Source: Arthrobacter cheniae (GTDB lineage Bacteria > Actinomycetota > Actinomycetes > Actinomycetales > Micrococcaceae). From it: a stretch of 64,000 bases of DNA. Below are positions 31,068 through 39,030 of this stretch, piece by piece. The stretch lies in the NCBI RefSeq assembly GCF_003602275.1, contig NZ_QZVT01000002.1, positions 124,001-188,000 of the forward strand, read 5' to 3'. The notes beneath the pieces were generated by a model. The model ran no database searches and was not told the origin of the DNA. It saw only the letters and a program-made list of their open reading frames with translations. The position numbers were made by a program, and so were the translations under genes. The number at the start of each line of letters is the position of its first letter. Within the stretch, counting starts at the first letter, position 1.

Positions 31068-32342
31068 CTACTGACCCGGGGGTTCGGCGACGCCGGCCGC
31101 GTGCGACCTCCCGCCGGGAAGGGTGCGCCCGAACACGTTTGCGTCGAGCCAGCGTTCGACGACGGACTCCCACCGCTCCGGGTCGAGGTTCCACTCCTTC
31201 GTATGACGTGCGCGCTGGAACCGCTCCAGGGTCACGAAGGCCGGGTTCTTCGCAGCGAGTTCCGCGGAGGGCCCGATCGGGACGAATTCGTCGTCCTCGC
31301 TGTGCAGGAGGAGGGTCGGCAGCGTGAGCTGCTCCGCCCGGGCGATCCAGTCCATGCTCTTGAGGTCGAGGGGCGCGGCCAGCCCCGTGATCCGTCGCGC
31401 ACGCTGGCTCGCCAGGAGGTACTGACCCAGGCGTCCCACCGGCGCCGGGATCCGGTTGAGCTCGGCGTGGTGCGCGAGCACCTCGATCCAGTTGATGACG
31501 GGACCGTCGAGGACGAGCGCGCAGATACGCCGGCGGTGGCGCGAGAGATCGGCGGTCTGCAGCACGATCGCACCCCCCATGGACCACCCGAAGAGGACGA
31601 CGTCGCGCGCCCCGTGGGAGACGGCGTAGTCGATCGCCGCGTCGACGTCGTGCCACTCCGTCATGCCGAGCCCGTATCGGCCGTCCGGGGCCGACGGTGC
31701 CTCGCCGTCGTTCCGGTAGGACAGGACGAGACTCGTCATCCCGAGGCGACGCGCCGGTCGCAGGGCACGCAGCGCCTCGGCACGTGATGCTCCGCGGCCG
31801 TGCACCATCACCGCCCATGTGGTCGCGGGGGCTTCCGCCCGGACGAGCCAGGCCGGAGCGGATCCACCCTCCACGGGGATGAGGACCTCCTCGTCCGCAA
31901 ACCCCATGGCAGAGGGCGCCGGGTAGACCGCACCACCCCACCAGCCCCGCGTCGCCGCAGCGAGATCACCCGAATAGACGCTCTCGACCTCGCGCTCCAC
32001 GGTGCCCTCGCGGGGGACGTACGAACGGATGGCCCCGATGCGGGCATGTCCCGTTCCCTGGTCGAAGTGGAGGCTGTACTTCCCCTCGATGACCGTGTCC
32101 TCATTGGCCGGCAGGATGACGGTCCGGCTGCCAGCGGATCCGACGACCGCGAGGATGTCGAGGTTCTCGTCCCGACCGCGGGAGGGCGTCACGATCTGCC
32201 GCGCGAAGTAGACGGCGAGCCCGGACACCGCCCCTGCGGCCGAGGAGGCGACAGCTGCTCCTGCCCCTATTCCCAGTGCCGTCCACTTGAGCCAGGGAGT
32301 GGGGACCCGCTGCGCTGCGGCCGTTGACCTCGTCGATGCCAT
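31068..32342 (-). CDS. Membrane-anchored alpha/beta hydrolase
   Basis: A 424-residue protein with an N-terminal hydrophobic anchor (about residues 21-47) and an extracytoplasmic or membrane-proximal region of about 120 residues. An alpha/beta hydrolase domain follows. It has the oxyanion stretch WAVMVHGRGASRAEALR, the nucleophile elbow GWSMGGA (Ser254), the acid in LLLHSEDDEFVPIG, and His in RARHTKEWN. The substrate is unknown; the fold resembles the DUF1100/serine aminopeptidase-like S33 group. The start at 32342 gives MASTRSTAAAQRVPTPW; longer in-frame reading through 33479 crosses other genes and is not credible. It is convergent with sufE. Confidence 0.85.
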   Translation of the reverse strand: MASTRSTAAAQRVPTPWLKWTALGIGAGAAVASSAAGAVSGLAVYFARQIVTPSRGRDENLDILAVVGSAGSRTVILPANEDTVIEGKYSLHFDQGTGHARIGAIRSYVPREGTVEREVESVYSGDLAAATRGWWGGAVYPAPSAMGFADEEVLIPVEGGSAPAWLVRAEAPATTWAVMVHGRGASRAEALRALRPARRLGMTSLVLSYRNDGEAPSAPDGRYGLGMTEWHDVDAAIDYAVSHGARDVVLFGWSMGGAIVLQTADLSRHRRRICALVLDGPVINWIEVLAHHAELNRIPAPVGRLGQYLLASQRARRITGLAAPLDLKSMDWIARAEQLTLPTLLLHSEDDEFVPIGPSAELAAKNPAFVTLERFQRARHTKEWNLDPERWESVVERWLDANVFGRTLPGGRSHAAGVAEPPGQ

Positions 32343-32430
32343 AGCTTCATTTCTACCCTGCTTCCGCCCCGTGCGGCCAAGCCCCGCCGCTCGGCTCCGT
32401 CCCGGGGCTCCGAGTGCGGGACTCCCGCAG

Positions 32431-32436
32431 TACAGT
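32431..32436 (+). promoter_or_regulatory. -10 element of a probable leaderless promoter
   Basis: TACAGT lies six bases before the ATG at 32443, with no ribosome site between. Confidence 0.5.
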
Positions 32437-32442
32437 GGCGCC

Positions 32443-32928
32443 ATGAGCCAAACGATCCTCGTGCTGACCGAGGAAGCCCTGACACACGCCGATCTCCTCA
32501 ACCTCCAGACCCTGCAGGGCGACGAGCCGGCGGAGGTGGTGGTGCTGATTCCCGAGGACCGGAACGAGTCCGTCCTCGGGGAGTTCTTCCGCCACCTGAG
32601 TCTTCTCGAGGTGGGTGAGGCCTTCCGGACCTTCTCCGCGGACGACCGCCGCCATGACGAGATCACCGCGCGTACCGCCGTCGAGGAATCGCTGCAGCTG
32701 CTCACTCGTGAGGGGTTCGCCGCGCGCGGACGGACGACGACGGGCAACCCGGTCGACGCCCTCGTGCAGGAGGCGACCGACAGCGGCGCCGCGCAGGCCG
32801 TGGTCATCACGCGTCCGCACGCGATGGCCGATACCTTCCACACGGACTGGGCTAACAGGGCGCAGGACAAACTCGGGATCGCCGTACTGCACCTGTACTC
32901 CGGCTCGGGATTTATTGGCGACTCGTAG
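32443..32928 (+). CDS. Conserved hypothetical protein, possible Usp-like fold
   Basis: A 161-residue soluble protein, MSQTILVLTEEALTHADLLNLQTL... It begins with a hydrophobic beta strand, has a second strand AEVVVLIPED, and ends with AQAVVITRPHAMADTFHTDWANRAQDKLGIAVLHLYSG. The alternating strand/helix layout and final DKLGIAVLHLYSG recall universal stress proteins, but the ATP-binding G-2x-G-9x-G(S/T) signature is absent. I do not recognise a specific function. It is divergent from the hydrolase gene and 14 bases upstream of msrB, so it probably shares a transcript with msrB. Confidence 0.65.
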   Translation: MSQTILVLTEEALTHADLLNLQTLQGDEPAEVVVLIPEDRNESVLGEFFRHLSLLEVGEAFRTFSADDRRHDEITARTAVEESLQLLTREGFAARGRTTTGNPVDALVQEATDSGAAQAVVITRPHAMADTFHTDWANRAQDKLGIAVLHLYSGSGFIGDS

Positions 32929-32942
32929 GCGTTGGACCGGGT

Positions 32943-33368
32943 ATGACGACTGAACGCGAGGCCTACACGCCTGACATCGACAAGTCCGACGACGAGTGGC
33001 GCCAGGAACTGACACCCCAGGAATACCAGGTGCTGCGCAAGGCCGGCACCGAGCGCCCCTACACGGGTGAGTACTACGACTCCAAGACCGCAGGCACCTA
33101 CGAGTGCCGGGCCTGCGGAGCCGAGCTCTTCACGAGTAACGAGAAGTTCGACTCCCACTGCGGATGGCCCTCCTTCTGGGCGCCGCTGGCCGAGGACAAG
33201 GTCCGTTACCTGTACGACCGCTCGCTGGGCATGGAGCGCATCGAAGTCCGCTGCGCACGGTGCGACTCCCACCTCGGACACCTGTTCAAGGGTGAGGGCT
33301 TCGACACTCCCGTGGACCAGAGGTTCTGCATCAACTCGATTTCCATGAAGCTGGTCCCCGCCGGCTGA
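32943..33368 (+). CDS. msrB: Peptide-methionine (R)-S-oxide reductase
   Basis: MsrB reduces methionine-R-sulfoxide in proteins and so repairs oxidative damage. The 141-residue protein has the catalytic Cys129 in RFCINSISMKL and a second Cys73 in SHCGWPSFW. The structural zinc site is complete (C55/C58 in CRAC and C104/C107 in CARC). GTG or other upstream starts are not needed; the ATG gives the usual length. It follows the hypothetical gene by 14 bases. Confidence 0.96.
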   Translation: MTTEREAYTPDIDKSDDEWRQELTPQEYQVLRKAGTERPYTGEYYDSKTAGTYECRACGAELFTSNEKFDSHCGWPSFWAPLAEDKVRYLYDRSLGMERIEVRCARCDSHLGHLFKGEGFDTPVDQRFCINSISMKLVPAG

Positions 33369-33395
33369 GCGGTGCATCTCACTCCCAGGACTCCG

Positions 33396-33419
33396 AAGGC
33401 CGGCCCCCGGGCCGGCCTT
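33396..33419 (+). terminator. Hairpin after msrB
   Basis: AAGGCCGGC/GCCGGCCTT, 9-bp stem, 28 bases after the stop. The T-run is short (CTTC), so strength is uncertain. Confidence 0.5.
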
Positions 33420-33487
33420 CACCATGTCCCCTGTAGCAAGGCCGTCTGGTCCTAGCGGGGATCGTGAGCTCAGCACCATAAGACTTC

Positions 33488-33514
33488 CTTACTCTCAAGG
33501 GTTTTGAGTGTAAG
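33488..33514. promoter_or_regulatory. Operator-like inverted repeat upstream of DUF6421 operon
   Basis: CTTACTCTCAA and TTGAGTGTAAG are 11-base arms with a single mismatch around the spacer GGGTT, in an AT-rich island 67-93 bases before the ATG at 33581. The size and symmetry suit a dimeric repressor. No regulator gene is adjacent, and the exact promoter hexamers are not clear. Confidence 0.5.
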
Positions 33515-33580
33515 TAACGCTGACTGTGTTGCTACGCTTCCGGCAACGGACCTACACCCCGACCCGAGAAAGCAGGAGCC

Positions 33581-34996
33581 ATGACCCTCGCCCCCGCCTC
33601 CACCAAGCCCACTTCCACCACACTCACCGACACCACAACAGCCCGCGACACTTCGGGGCACACCAGGCCACAGGAGCACAGCTCCTGGCTGGCGCTCAAG
33701 GCTGCCGCCCGGGAATTGCGCCTGCTACAGGTGAAGGACGGCTCCATCCCCGATCCTGATCACCATGCCGCCGCAAGCGCGCACACGACCACCATCACCG
33801 CGGCGGTGCAGGACCTCGCACCCCTGTTCCCGCACGACGCCGAGTACCTCGCGCGAACCGTGGCCGCATTCGAGGCATGGCGCGCCGGCGGCTTCGCCGT
33901 CCCGGACTTCCTCGAGCCGCTCCTGGCCTTCCAGCCGCAGCTCGACCGTGTCGACGGGCTCCAGCACCTCGTCGTCTTCCCCATGTACACGCAGAACGGC
34001 AGCACCAGCCGTCTCGTCGAGGCGGTGCTGATCGAGGTCCTCTGGCCCGAGTTCATCGCCGAGCTCGAGGCAGGCGCGTACTCGAACGCCCTGTTCGTGC
34101 CGATCCGCTTCCTCGACTTCACCGAGGGTTACGACACCAACTCCGCCGTGCTCTTCCCGGAGACCGTCGCCGTCAGCTCGACGCCGACCTTCACCTGGGG
34201 TGCCATCTTCGCGGATCGTGAGGCAGCCCGCTTCCGCCGCGTCGTCAGGGCGGCTGCGGACATCACGCGCCTCGACCTGCCCCGGGACGCCCTCGACCTG
34301 CTCGACGACCAGACGCTGGCCGAAGAGACCTTCGTGATGTGGGACCTCATCCATGACCGCACCCATATGCGCGGTGACCTCCCCTTCGATCCCTTCATGA
34401 TCAAGCAGCGCATGCCGTTCTTCCTCTACTCGCTCGAGGAACTGCGGTGCGATCTCACGGCGTTCCGTGAATCGGTGCGCATCGAGAAGGACGACGACGC
34501 ATCGCCCGAGGCGAGGAAGCACGCGAAGCTCGTCCAGTACGCCGTCATCTTCGACCGCATCTTCCGCTTCAGCATCACCGGGAGCCGGGTTCGCAACTAT
34601 GACGGCCTGGGAGGACAGCTCCTCTTCGCCTGGATGCACCAGCACCGCGTCCTGCACTGGACCGACACCAAGCTGACGATCGACTGGGACGACGCGGCCG
34701 CCGTCGTCGTCGCCCTCGGCGAGCAGATCGAAGAGCTGTACTGGCGCTCGATCGACCGCCCGAAGATCGCCCACTGGCTCGCCGCCTATGAGCTCGTCTC
34801 CGCCACGGTGACGCCGCACCCCGCCTCCCTCTGGGCCAAAGGCCCTGACGCGCTCGAGCTCATGGGCCCGCCGCGCGGCCTCACGGACGCCGTGCTCGAC
34901 GACGAATTCCCCCTCTCGATGTTCTTCGAGGCGCTGGACCGCAAGATGAAGCCCGTGATCGAGTCCACGGCCGGCATCACGGCGGACCTGGCATGA
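33581..34996 (+). CDS. DUF6421 family protein
   Basis: A 471-residue soluble protein of a family known from Streptomyces and Arthrobacter, with no assigned activity. The N-terminal 35 residues are Thr/Ser-rich and disordered. The conserved core includes LVVFPMYTQNGSTSRLVEAVLIEVLWPEF, HDRTHMRGDLPFDPFMIKQRMPFFLYSLEELRCDLTAF, IFDRIFRFSITGSRVRNYDGLGGQLLFAWMHQH and a C-terminal helical part. The invariant-looking HDRTHxRGD and His/Asp/Glu-rich core would suit metal binding, but this is speculation. A good AGCAGGAG site precedes the ATG. The stop overlaps the next SDR gene by ATGA. Confidence 0.78.
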   Translation: MTLAPASTKPTSTTLTDTTTARDTSGHTRPQEHSSWLALKAAARELRLLQVKDGSIPDPDHHAAASAHTTTITAAVQDLAPLFPHDAEYLARTVAAFEAWRAGGFAVPDFLEPLLAFQPQLDRVDGLQHLVVFPMYTQNGSTSRLVEAVLIEVLWPEFIAELEAGAYSNALFVPIRFLDFTEGYDTNSAVLFPETVAVSSTPTFTWGAIFADREAARFRRVVRAAADITRLDLPRDALDLLDDQTLAEETFVMWDLIHDRTHMRGDLPFDPFMIKQRMPFFLYSLEELRCDLTAFRESVRIEKDDDASPEARKHAKLVQYAVIFDRIFRFSITGSRVRNYDGLGGQLLFAWMHQHRVLHWTDTKLTIDWDDAAAVVVALGEQIEELYWRSIDRPKIAHWLAAYELVSATVTPHPASLWAKGPDALELMGPPRGLTDAVLDDEFPLSMFFEALDRKMKPVIESTAGITADLA

Positions 34997-35700
34997 GTGC
35001 TGCCGAGGCCGCCCGGACTGCCGTCGTCGCGGGTGCCACGAGCGCGTCCGGCGTCGCCCTCACCCGGCTCCTGGTCGAAGCCGGGTACGGCGTGGTCGCC
35101 GTCGGCTCCGACGCCGGGAGGCTAGACGCCGCCTTCGGGGTCCTCGACGGCGTCGACCGCCAGGTGTGTGACCTCACCGACGAGAGCGCCGTCACCGCCC
35201 TTGCCGAACGGGTACGTGCAGACCATGGAGGCGCACACGCGCTCTTCCACCTGGTCGGCGGCTGGAGGGGCGGCAGGGGCATCACGACGCAGACGACGTC
35301 GGACTACGACGCCCTGCACCGCTCGGTCTTCCTCACACTGTTCAACACGAGTCGGGCGTTCTACGACCAGCTCGCCGCACGGGACGGCAGGCTTGCAGCA
35401 GTATCGGCGACGGCGGTCGCTGCCCCGACAGCGGGCAACGCCTCCTACGCAGCGGTGAAGGCGTCCGTCGATGCATGGCTGCAGGCCGTGGCCGACGGCT
35501 TCGCGAAGGACGGCACCTCGGCCGCGGCCACCGCCGTCGTGGTGAAAGCCCTGGTGGACGACGCCATGCGCGCACAGCAGCCCGAACGGACCTTCCCGGG
35601 TTTCACGCACGTCGACGAGCTGGCACGCATCCTCGCGTCCCTGCCGGGGAGGCCGGCTCCGGAGATCAACGGAGCCCGCATCGATGCCGTTCGGGGATAA
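34993..35700 (+). CDS. SDR-family NAD(P)-dependent oxidoreductase (DUF6421 operon)
   Basis: A 235-residue short-chain dehydrogenase/reductase. The cofactor loop reads VVAGATSASGVALTRLL, a TGxxxGxG variant with an extra Ala/Ser. The active site has Ser in AAVSATAVAAP and YAAVK in ASYAAVKASVDAW. The NNAG-like motif is replaced by HLVGGWRGG, so this is an atypical SDR. Its ATG overlaps the DUF6421 stop, and its stop is followed within eight bases by the threonine aldolase start. The substrate is unknown. Confidence 0.8.
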   Translation: MSAAEAARTAVVAGATSASGVALTRLLVEAGYGVVAVGSDAGRLDAAFGVLDGVDRQVCDLTDESAVTALAERVRADHGGAHALFHLVGGWRGGRGITTQTTSDYDALHRSVFLTLFNTSRAFYDQLAARDGRLAAVSATAVAAPTAGNASYAAVKASVDAWLQAVADGFAKDGTSAAATAVVVKALVDDAMRAQQPERTFPGFTHVDELARILASLPGRPAPEINGARIDAVRG

Positions 35701-35701
35701 T
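35696..35701 (+). promoter_or_regulatory. Internal -10 element before threonine aldolase
   Basis: GATAAT overlaps the SDR stop codon and sits six bases before the GTG at 35708, so the aldolase may also be transcribed as a leaderless mRNA from inside the operon. Confidence 0.5.
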
Positions 35702-35707
35702 GGGAAC

Positions 35708-36784
35708 GTGACCGACACGATGATCCCCGCCGCAGACGCCTCCCTCCACGACCGCACCCAGCGCAGCTTCGCCTCCGACAACTACTCCGGCGTGCATCCC
35801 GAAGTGCTCACGGCGCTCGCAGCCGCCAACGAGGGACACCAGGTCGCCTACGGCGAGGACCAGTACACCGCGCGGCTGCAGGAGGTGATGGAGCACCACT
35901 TCGGTGAGGGCATCTCGATCTACCCCGTGTTCAACGGCACCGGCGCGAACGTCCTGTCCCTGCAGTCGATCCTGCCGCGATGGGGCGCCGTCATCTGCCC
36001 GCGGACCGCGCACATCAACGTCGACGAGAACGCCGCACCCGAGCGCGTCGGCGGGATCAAGCTGCTGACCGTGCCCACGCCGGACGGCAAGCTCACCCCC
36101 GAACTGATCGACCAGGAGGCCTGGGGCTGGGGCGACCAGCACCGCGCACAGCCCCTGGCCGTCTCGATCACCCAGACGACAGAGCTCGGCACGCTGTACT
36201 CCGTCGCCGAGATCAAGGCCATCGCGGACCACTGCCACGCCCGCGGCATGCGCGTCCACATGGACGGCGCCCGCCTCGCCAACGCCGCCGCAGCCCTGGG
36301 ACAACCGTTGCGGGCCTTCACCCGGGACGCCGGCGTGGACATCCTGTCCTTCGGCGGCACCAAGAACGGGCTGATGTTCGGCGAGTGCATCGTGGTCCTC
36401 GACCAGGAGGCATCCACTGGGCTCGAGTACCTCCGGAAGCTCAACATGCAGCTCGCCTCGAAGATGCGCTTCGTCTCGGCACAGCTGATCGCACTGCTGG
36501 AGGGCGACCTCTGGCTCCGCTCGGCGTCGCACGCGAACGCCATGGCGGCCAGGCTCACCGAGGGCGTCCGCGGTATCCAGGGCGTGACGCTGACCCAGGA
36601 GACGACGGCCAACGCTGTCTTCGCCCTCCTGCCTCCGGGCGCGGCGGACCGCATTCGGGAGAGCTTCCGCTTCTACGACTGGGACCAGGCCACGGGCGAG
36701 GTCCGGTGGATGTGCTCCTTCGACACCACCGAGGAGGACGTCGATGCCTTCATCGACGCGATCAGCCGCGAGGTCTCGTCCTGA
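35708..36784 (+). CDS. ltaE: Low-specificity L-threonine aldolase (beta-eliminating lyase family)
   Basis: PLP-dependent aldolase cleaving L-threonine or allo-threonine to glycine and acetaldehyde. The 358-residue form has SFASDNYSGVHPEVL, VFNGTGANVL, the cofactor Asp in VHMDGARLANAAAALG, and the Schiff-base lysine K219 in DILSFGGTKNGLMFGE. GTG at 35708 was chosen because it is six bases from GATAAT and gives MTDTMIPAADASLHDRTQRSF. An ATG at 35684 would overlap the SDR gene and add eight residues. As the third gene behind DUF6421 and the SDR, it hints at a shared role in a hydroxy-amino-acid or aldehyde reaction. Confidence 0.88.
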   Translation: MTDTMIPAADASLHDRTQRSFASDNYSGVHPEVLTALAAANEGHQVAYGEDQYTARLQEVMEHHFGEGISIYPVFNGTGANVLSLQSILPRWGAVICPRTAHINVDENAAPERVGGIKLLTVPTPDGKLTPELIDQEAWGWGDQHRAQPLAVSITQTTELGTLYSVAEIKAIADHCHARGMRVHMDGARLANAAAALGQPLRAFTRDAGVDILSFGGTKNGLMFGECIVVLDQEASTGLEYLRKLNMQLASKMRFVSAQLIALLEGDLWLRSASHANAMAARLTEGVRGIQGVTLTQETTANAVFALLPPGAADRIRESFRFYDWDQATGEVRWMCSFDTTEEDVDAFIDAISREVSS

Positions 36785-36860
36785 CTCCAGCCCGTCGACC
36801 GGAGGGCTTCCAGCCCCTCGGGCCACGGCGCGCCGCCGCCGAACCCACCCCTGCAGGGCA

Positions 36861-36866
36861 TAGCCT
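36861..36866 (+). promoter_or_regulatory. -10 element of a probable leaderless promoter (DUF3000)
   Basis: TAGCCT lies six bases before the GTG at 36873, and there is no ribosome site. Confidence 0.45.
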
Positions 36867-36872
36867 GCGGGT

Positions 36873-37508
36873 GTGAGTGCATTAGGCGGCATATCCCAGC
36901 TCCCTGGAGAATTCCTCGACGCCCTCTCCGGTCTCCGGAAGGCAGCCCGACGCAGTGAGATCAGGCTCGAGGAAATACCTGCTCCCTCCCGTCTCGCCCC
37001 CTTCGCAGTTGCGCTCGGAGCGGAGATCTTCGCATCGACCCCGGTCACGCCACCGCCCCTCCACGGGCCTGCGCGAGCCCTCGTCCTTCCGCCCCAGCCC
37101 GAGGAACTGGCCACCGGCCGCTTCATCCTCCTCTACGATCCCGAGGGATCCGAGGTTTGGAACGGATGCTTCCGCATCGTCACATACATCCGCGCGCAAC
37201 TCGAACCCGACATGGGCAATGACGCCCTGCTCGGCTCCGTCGCGTGGACGTGGCTCGTGGAAGCGCTCGAGAATCACGGCGCCCGCCATCACAGTACGGG
37301 CGGCACGGCCACGCGGATCCTGTCCGAGAGCTACGGCACCCTCGAGGACCGCCCCGACACCATCGACATCGAGTTGAGGGCTTCCTGGACGCCGACGACC
37401 TCCGACGTGCGGCGCCACCTCGAGGCGTGGTCCGAGATGGTCTGTACATTCGCCGGGCTGCCTCCCCTGCCCGAGGGCGTCGCGCACCTGCCACACCGCA
37501 GGTCCTGA
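36873..37508 (+). CDS. DUF3000 domain protein
   Basis: A 211-residue soluble protein of the actinobacteria-specific DUF3000 family. Recognisable stretches are FLDALSGLRKAARRSEIRLEEIPAPSRLAPFAVALGAE, GRFILLYDPEGSEVWNGCFRIVTYIRAQLEPDMGNDALLGSVAWTWL and the C-terminal WSEMVCTFAGLPPLPEGVAHLP. The function is unknown. It lies directly upstream of the ribonuclease D gene, an arrangement repeated in many actinobacteria, so a link to RNA metabolism is possible but unproven. GTG start, probably leaderless. Confidence 0.85.
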   Translation: MSALGGISQLPGEFLDALSGLRKAARRSEIRLEEIPAPSRLAPFAVALGAEIFASTPVTPPPLHGPARALVLPPQPEELATGRFILLYDPEGSEVWNGCFRIVTYIRAQLEPDMGNDALLGSVAWTWLVEALENHGARHHSTGGTATRILSESYGTLEDRPDTIDIELRASWTPTTSDVRRHLEAWSEMVCTFAGLPPLPEGVAHLPHRRS

Positions 37509-37571
37509 GCGTCCCTGGAGCTATGGATCCCTTCAGGACACGGCCCGCTGCGGGGATAGACTGAAATCACC

Positions 37572-38945
37572 ATGAGTTCCCACACCTCCGAACAGACGGA
37601 CAGCGCCGAAGCGTCCGATCAGACCGTCGATACCGATGCCTCCATCCCACTCCCCCTCCTGACCGAGCCGCGCGGCGGCGTCCCCCTCGTGATCGACACC
37701 CAGGCAGGGCTCGAGCGGGCTGCAGCGGCACTCGCGGCGGGAACGGGACCGGCGGGGGTCGACGCCGAGAGGGCATCCGGGTTCCGTTACGGGCAGCGTG
37801 CCTTCCTGGTGCAGATCCGTCGGGAAGGCGCGGGAACGTGGCTCATCGACCCCGAGCCCTTCGACGACCTCCGCATCATCGACGACGCGCTCGACGGCGT
37901 CGAATGGATCCTGCATGCCGCCAGCCAGGACCTCCCCTGCCTCTCGGAACTCGCGATGTGGCCCGACCGGCTCTTCGACACCGAGCTCGCGGCCCGCCTC
38001 GCCGGCCTTCCCCGCGTCGGGCTCGCCGCCGTGATCGAATCCCAGCTCGGCTTCAGCCTCGCCAAGGAGCACTCGGCCGCGGACTGGTCCAAGCGCCCGC
38101 TGCCCGAGCCGTGGCTCCGCTATGCCGCGCTCGACGTCGAGGTCCTATCCGAGCTGCGCGCCAAGCTCGTCGATCTCCTCGAACGTGACGGTAAGCTCGC
38201 CATCGCCGAGGAGGAGTTCGAACACATCCGGCAGACCCCACCGGCTGAACCGCGCGTGGATCCGTGGCGCCGCACCTCGGGGCTGCACCAGTTGCGCGAC
38301 CGTCGGCAGCTCGCCGCCGTACGGCAGATGTGGCTCGAGCGTGAGGACCTCGCGCAGCGCCGGGATGTCGCGCCAGGCCGCCTCATCCCGGATTCGGCGA
38401 TCATCGCGGCCGCCAAGGCGATGCCTGCTACGGTGCCTCAGCTCCTGGGTACCAAGGGCTTCCATGGGCGTGCAGCCCAGAAGGAGGCACCACGCTGGCT
38501 GAAGTGCATCAGCGATGCGCGGAAGCTCACCGACCTCCCCCCGCTGCACATCTCCACGAACGCCCCTCCGCCGCCGCGGATCTGGCCCGAGAAGGACCCG
38601 GAGGCCGCTGCTCGCCTGCAGACGGCGCGCCCGCGCGTGGCCGCCCGCGCGGATGCGCTCGGGATGCCGCTGGAGAACCTGCTGACGCCGGACTATTTGC
38701 GGCGTATCGCCTGGCGCCCGCCGGCAGTGCTCTCCCTGGAATCCGTGTCGGCAGCCCTGATCGAACTGGGCGCCCGGCCTTGGCAGGTCGAGCAGGTCGC
38801 GGCGATCATCACGGTAGCCTTCCTCGATCCTGATCCCCTGCCGGCCAGGGGCCAGCAGGCCGACCGGCAGACCGAAGCGCAGGCGGACCAGCACGCCGCG
38901 GCGCAGCCGGTCCCACCGTCCATCCGGGTGACGACCACCGACTGA
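37572..38945 (+). CDS. rnd: Ribonuclease D (DEDDy exonuclease with HRDC domain)
   Basis: A 3'-5' exoribonuclease acting on tRNA and other structured RNAs. The 457-residue protein has an N-terminal disordered acidic stretch (residues 1-28) and then the DEDD exonuclease. D64 and E66 lie in GVDAERASGFRY, an Asp in ILHAASQDLPCLSEL, and Tyr/Asp in LRYAALDVEVLSEL. An HRDC-like helical domain (RQLAAVRQMWLEREDLAQRRDVAPGRLIPDSAI) and a tail end the protein. TAGACT lies 16 bases before the ATG, giving an almost absent leader. Confidence 0.9.
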   Translation: MSSHTSEQTDSAEASDQTVDTDASIPLPLLTEPRGGVPLVIDTQAGLERAAAALAAGTGPAGVDAERASGFRYGQRAFLVQIRREGAGTWLIDPEPFDDLRIIDDALDGVEWILHAASQDLPCLSELAMWPDRLFDTELAARLAGLPRVGLAAVIESQLGFSLAKEHSAADWSKRPLPEPWLRYAALDVEVLSELRAKLVDLLERDGKLAIAEEEFEHIRQTPPAEPRVDPWRRTSGLHQLRDRRQLAAVRQMWLEREDLAQRRDVAPGRLIPDSAIIAAAKAMPATVPQLLGTKGFHGRAAQKEAPRWLKCISDARKLTDLPPLHISTNAPPPPRIWPEKDPEAAARLQTARPRVAARADALGMPLENLLTPDYLRRIAWRPPAVLSLESVSAALIELGARPWQVEQVAAIITVAFLDPDPLPARGQQADRQTEAQADQHAAAQPVPPSIRVTTTD

Positions 38946-38967
38946 TCCCGAGGACCCTCCTGGCTGC

Positions 38968-38996
38968 TTGCACGCTATGTTACCCATCAGTAACAT
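38968..38996 (+). promoter_or_regulatory. fadA-fadB promoter
   Basis: TTGCAC at 38968-38973 and TAACAT at 38991-38996 are separated by 17 bases, placing the start near 39003 with a 27-base leader. Confidence 0.65.
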
Positions 38997-38998
38997 AG
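38975..38998. promoter_or_regulatory. Palindromic operator over the fadAB promoter
   Basis: CTATGTTAC-CCATCA-GTAACATAG is a perfect 9-bp inverted repeat covering the spacer and the -10 hexamer. The geometry is that of a TetR- or FadR-type repressor site; the regulator is not in this window. Confidence 0.7.
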
Positions 38999-39030
38999 TG
39001 GCGGATCAACATCTCAAAGAGGAGCAACAG

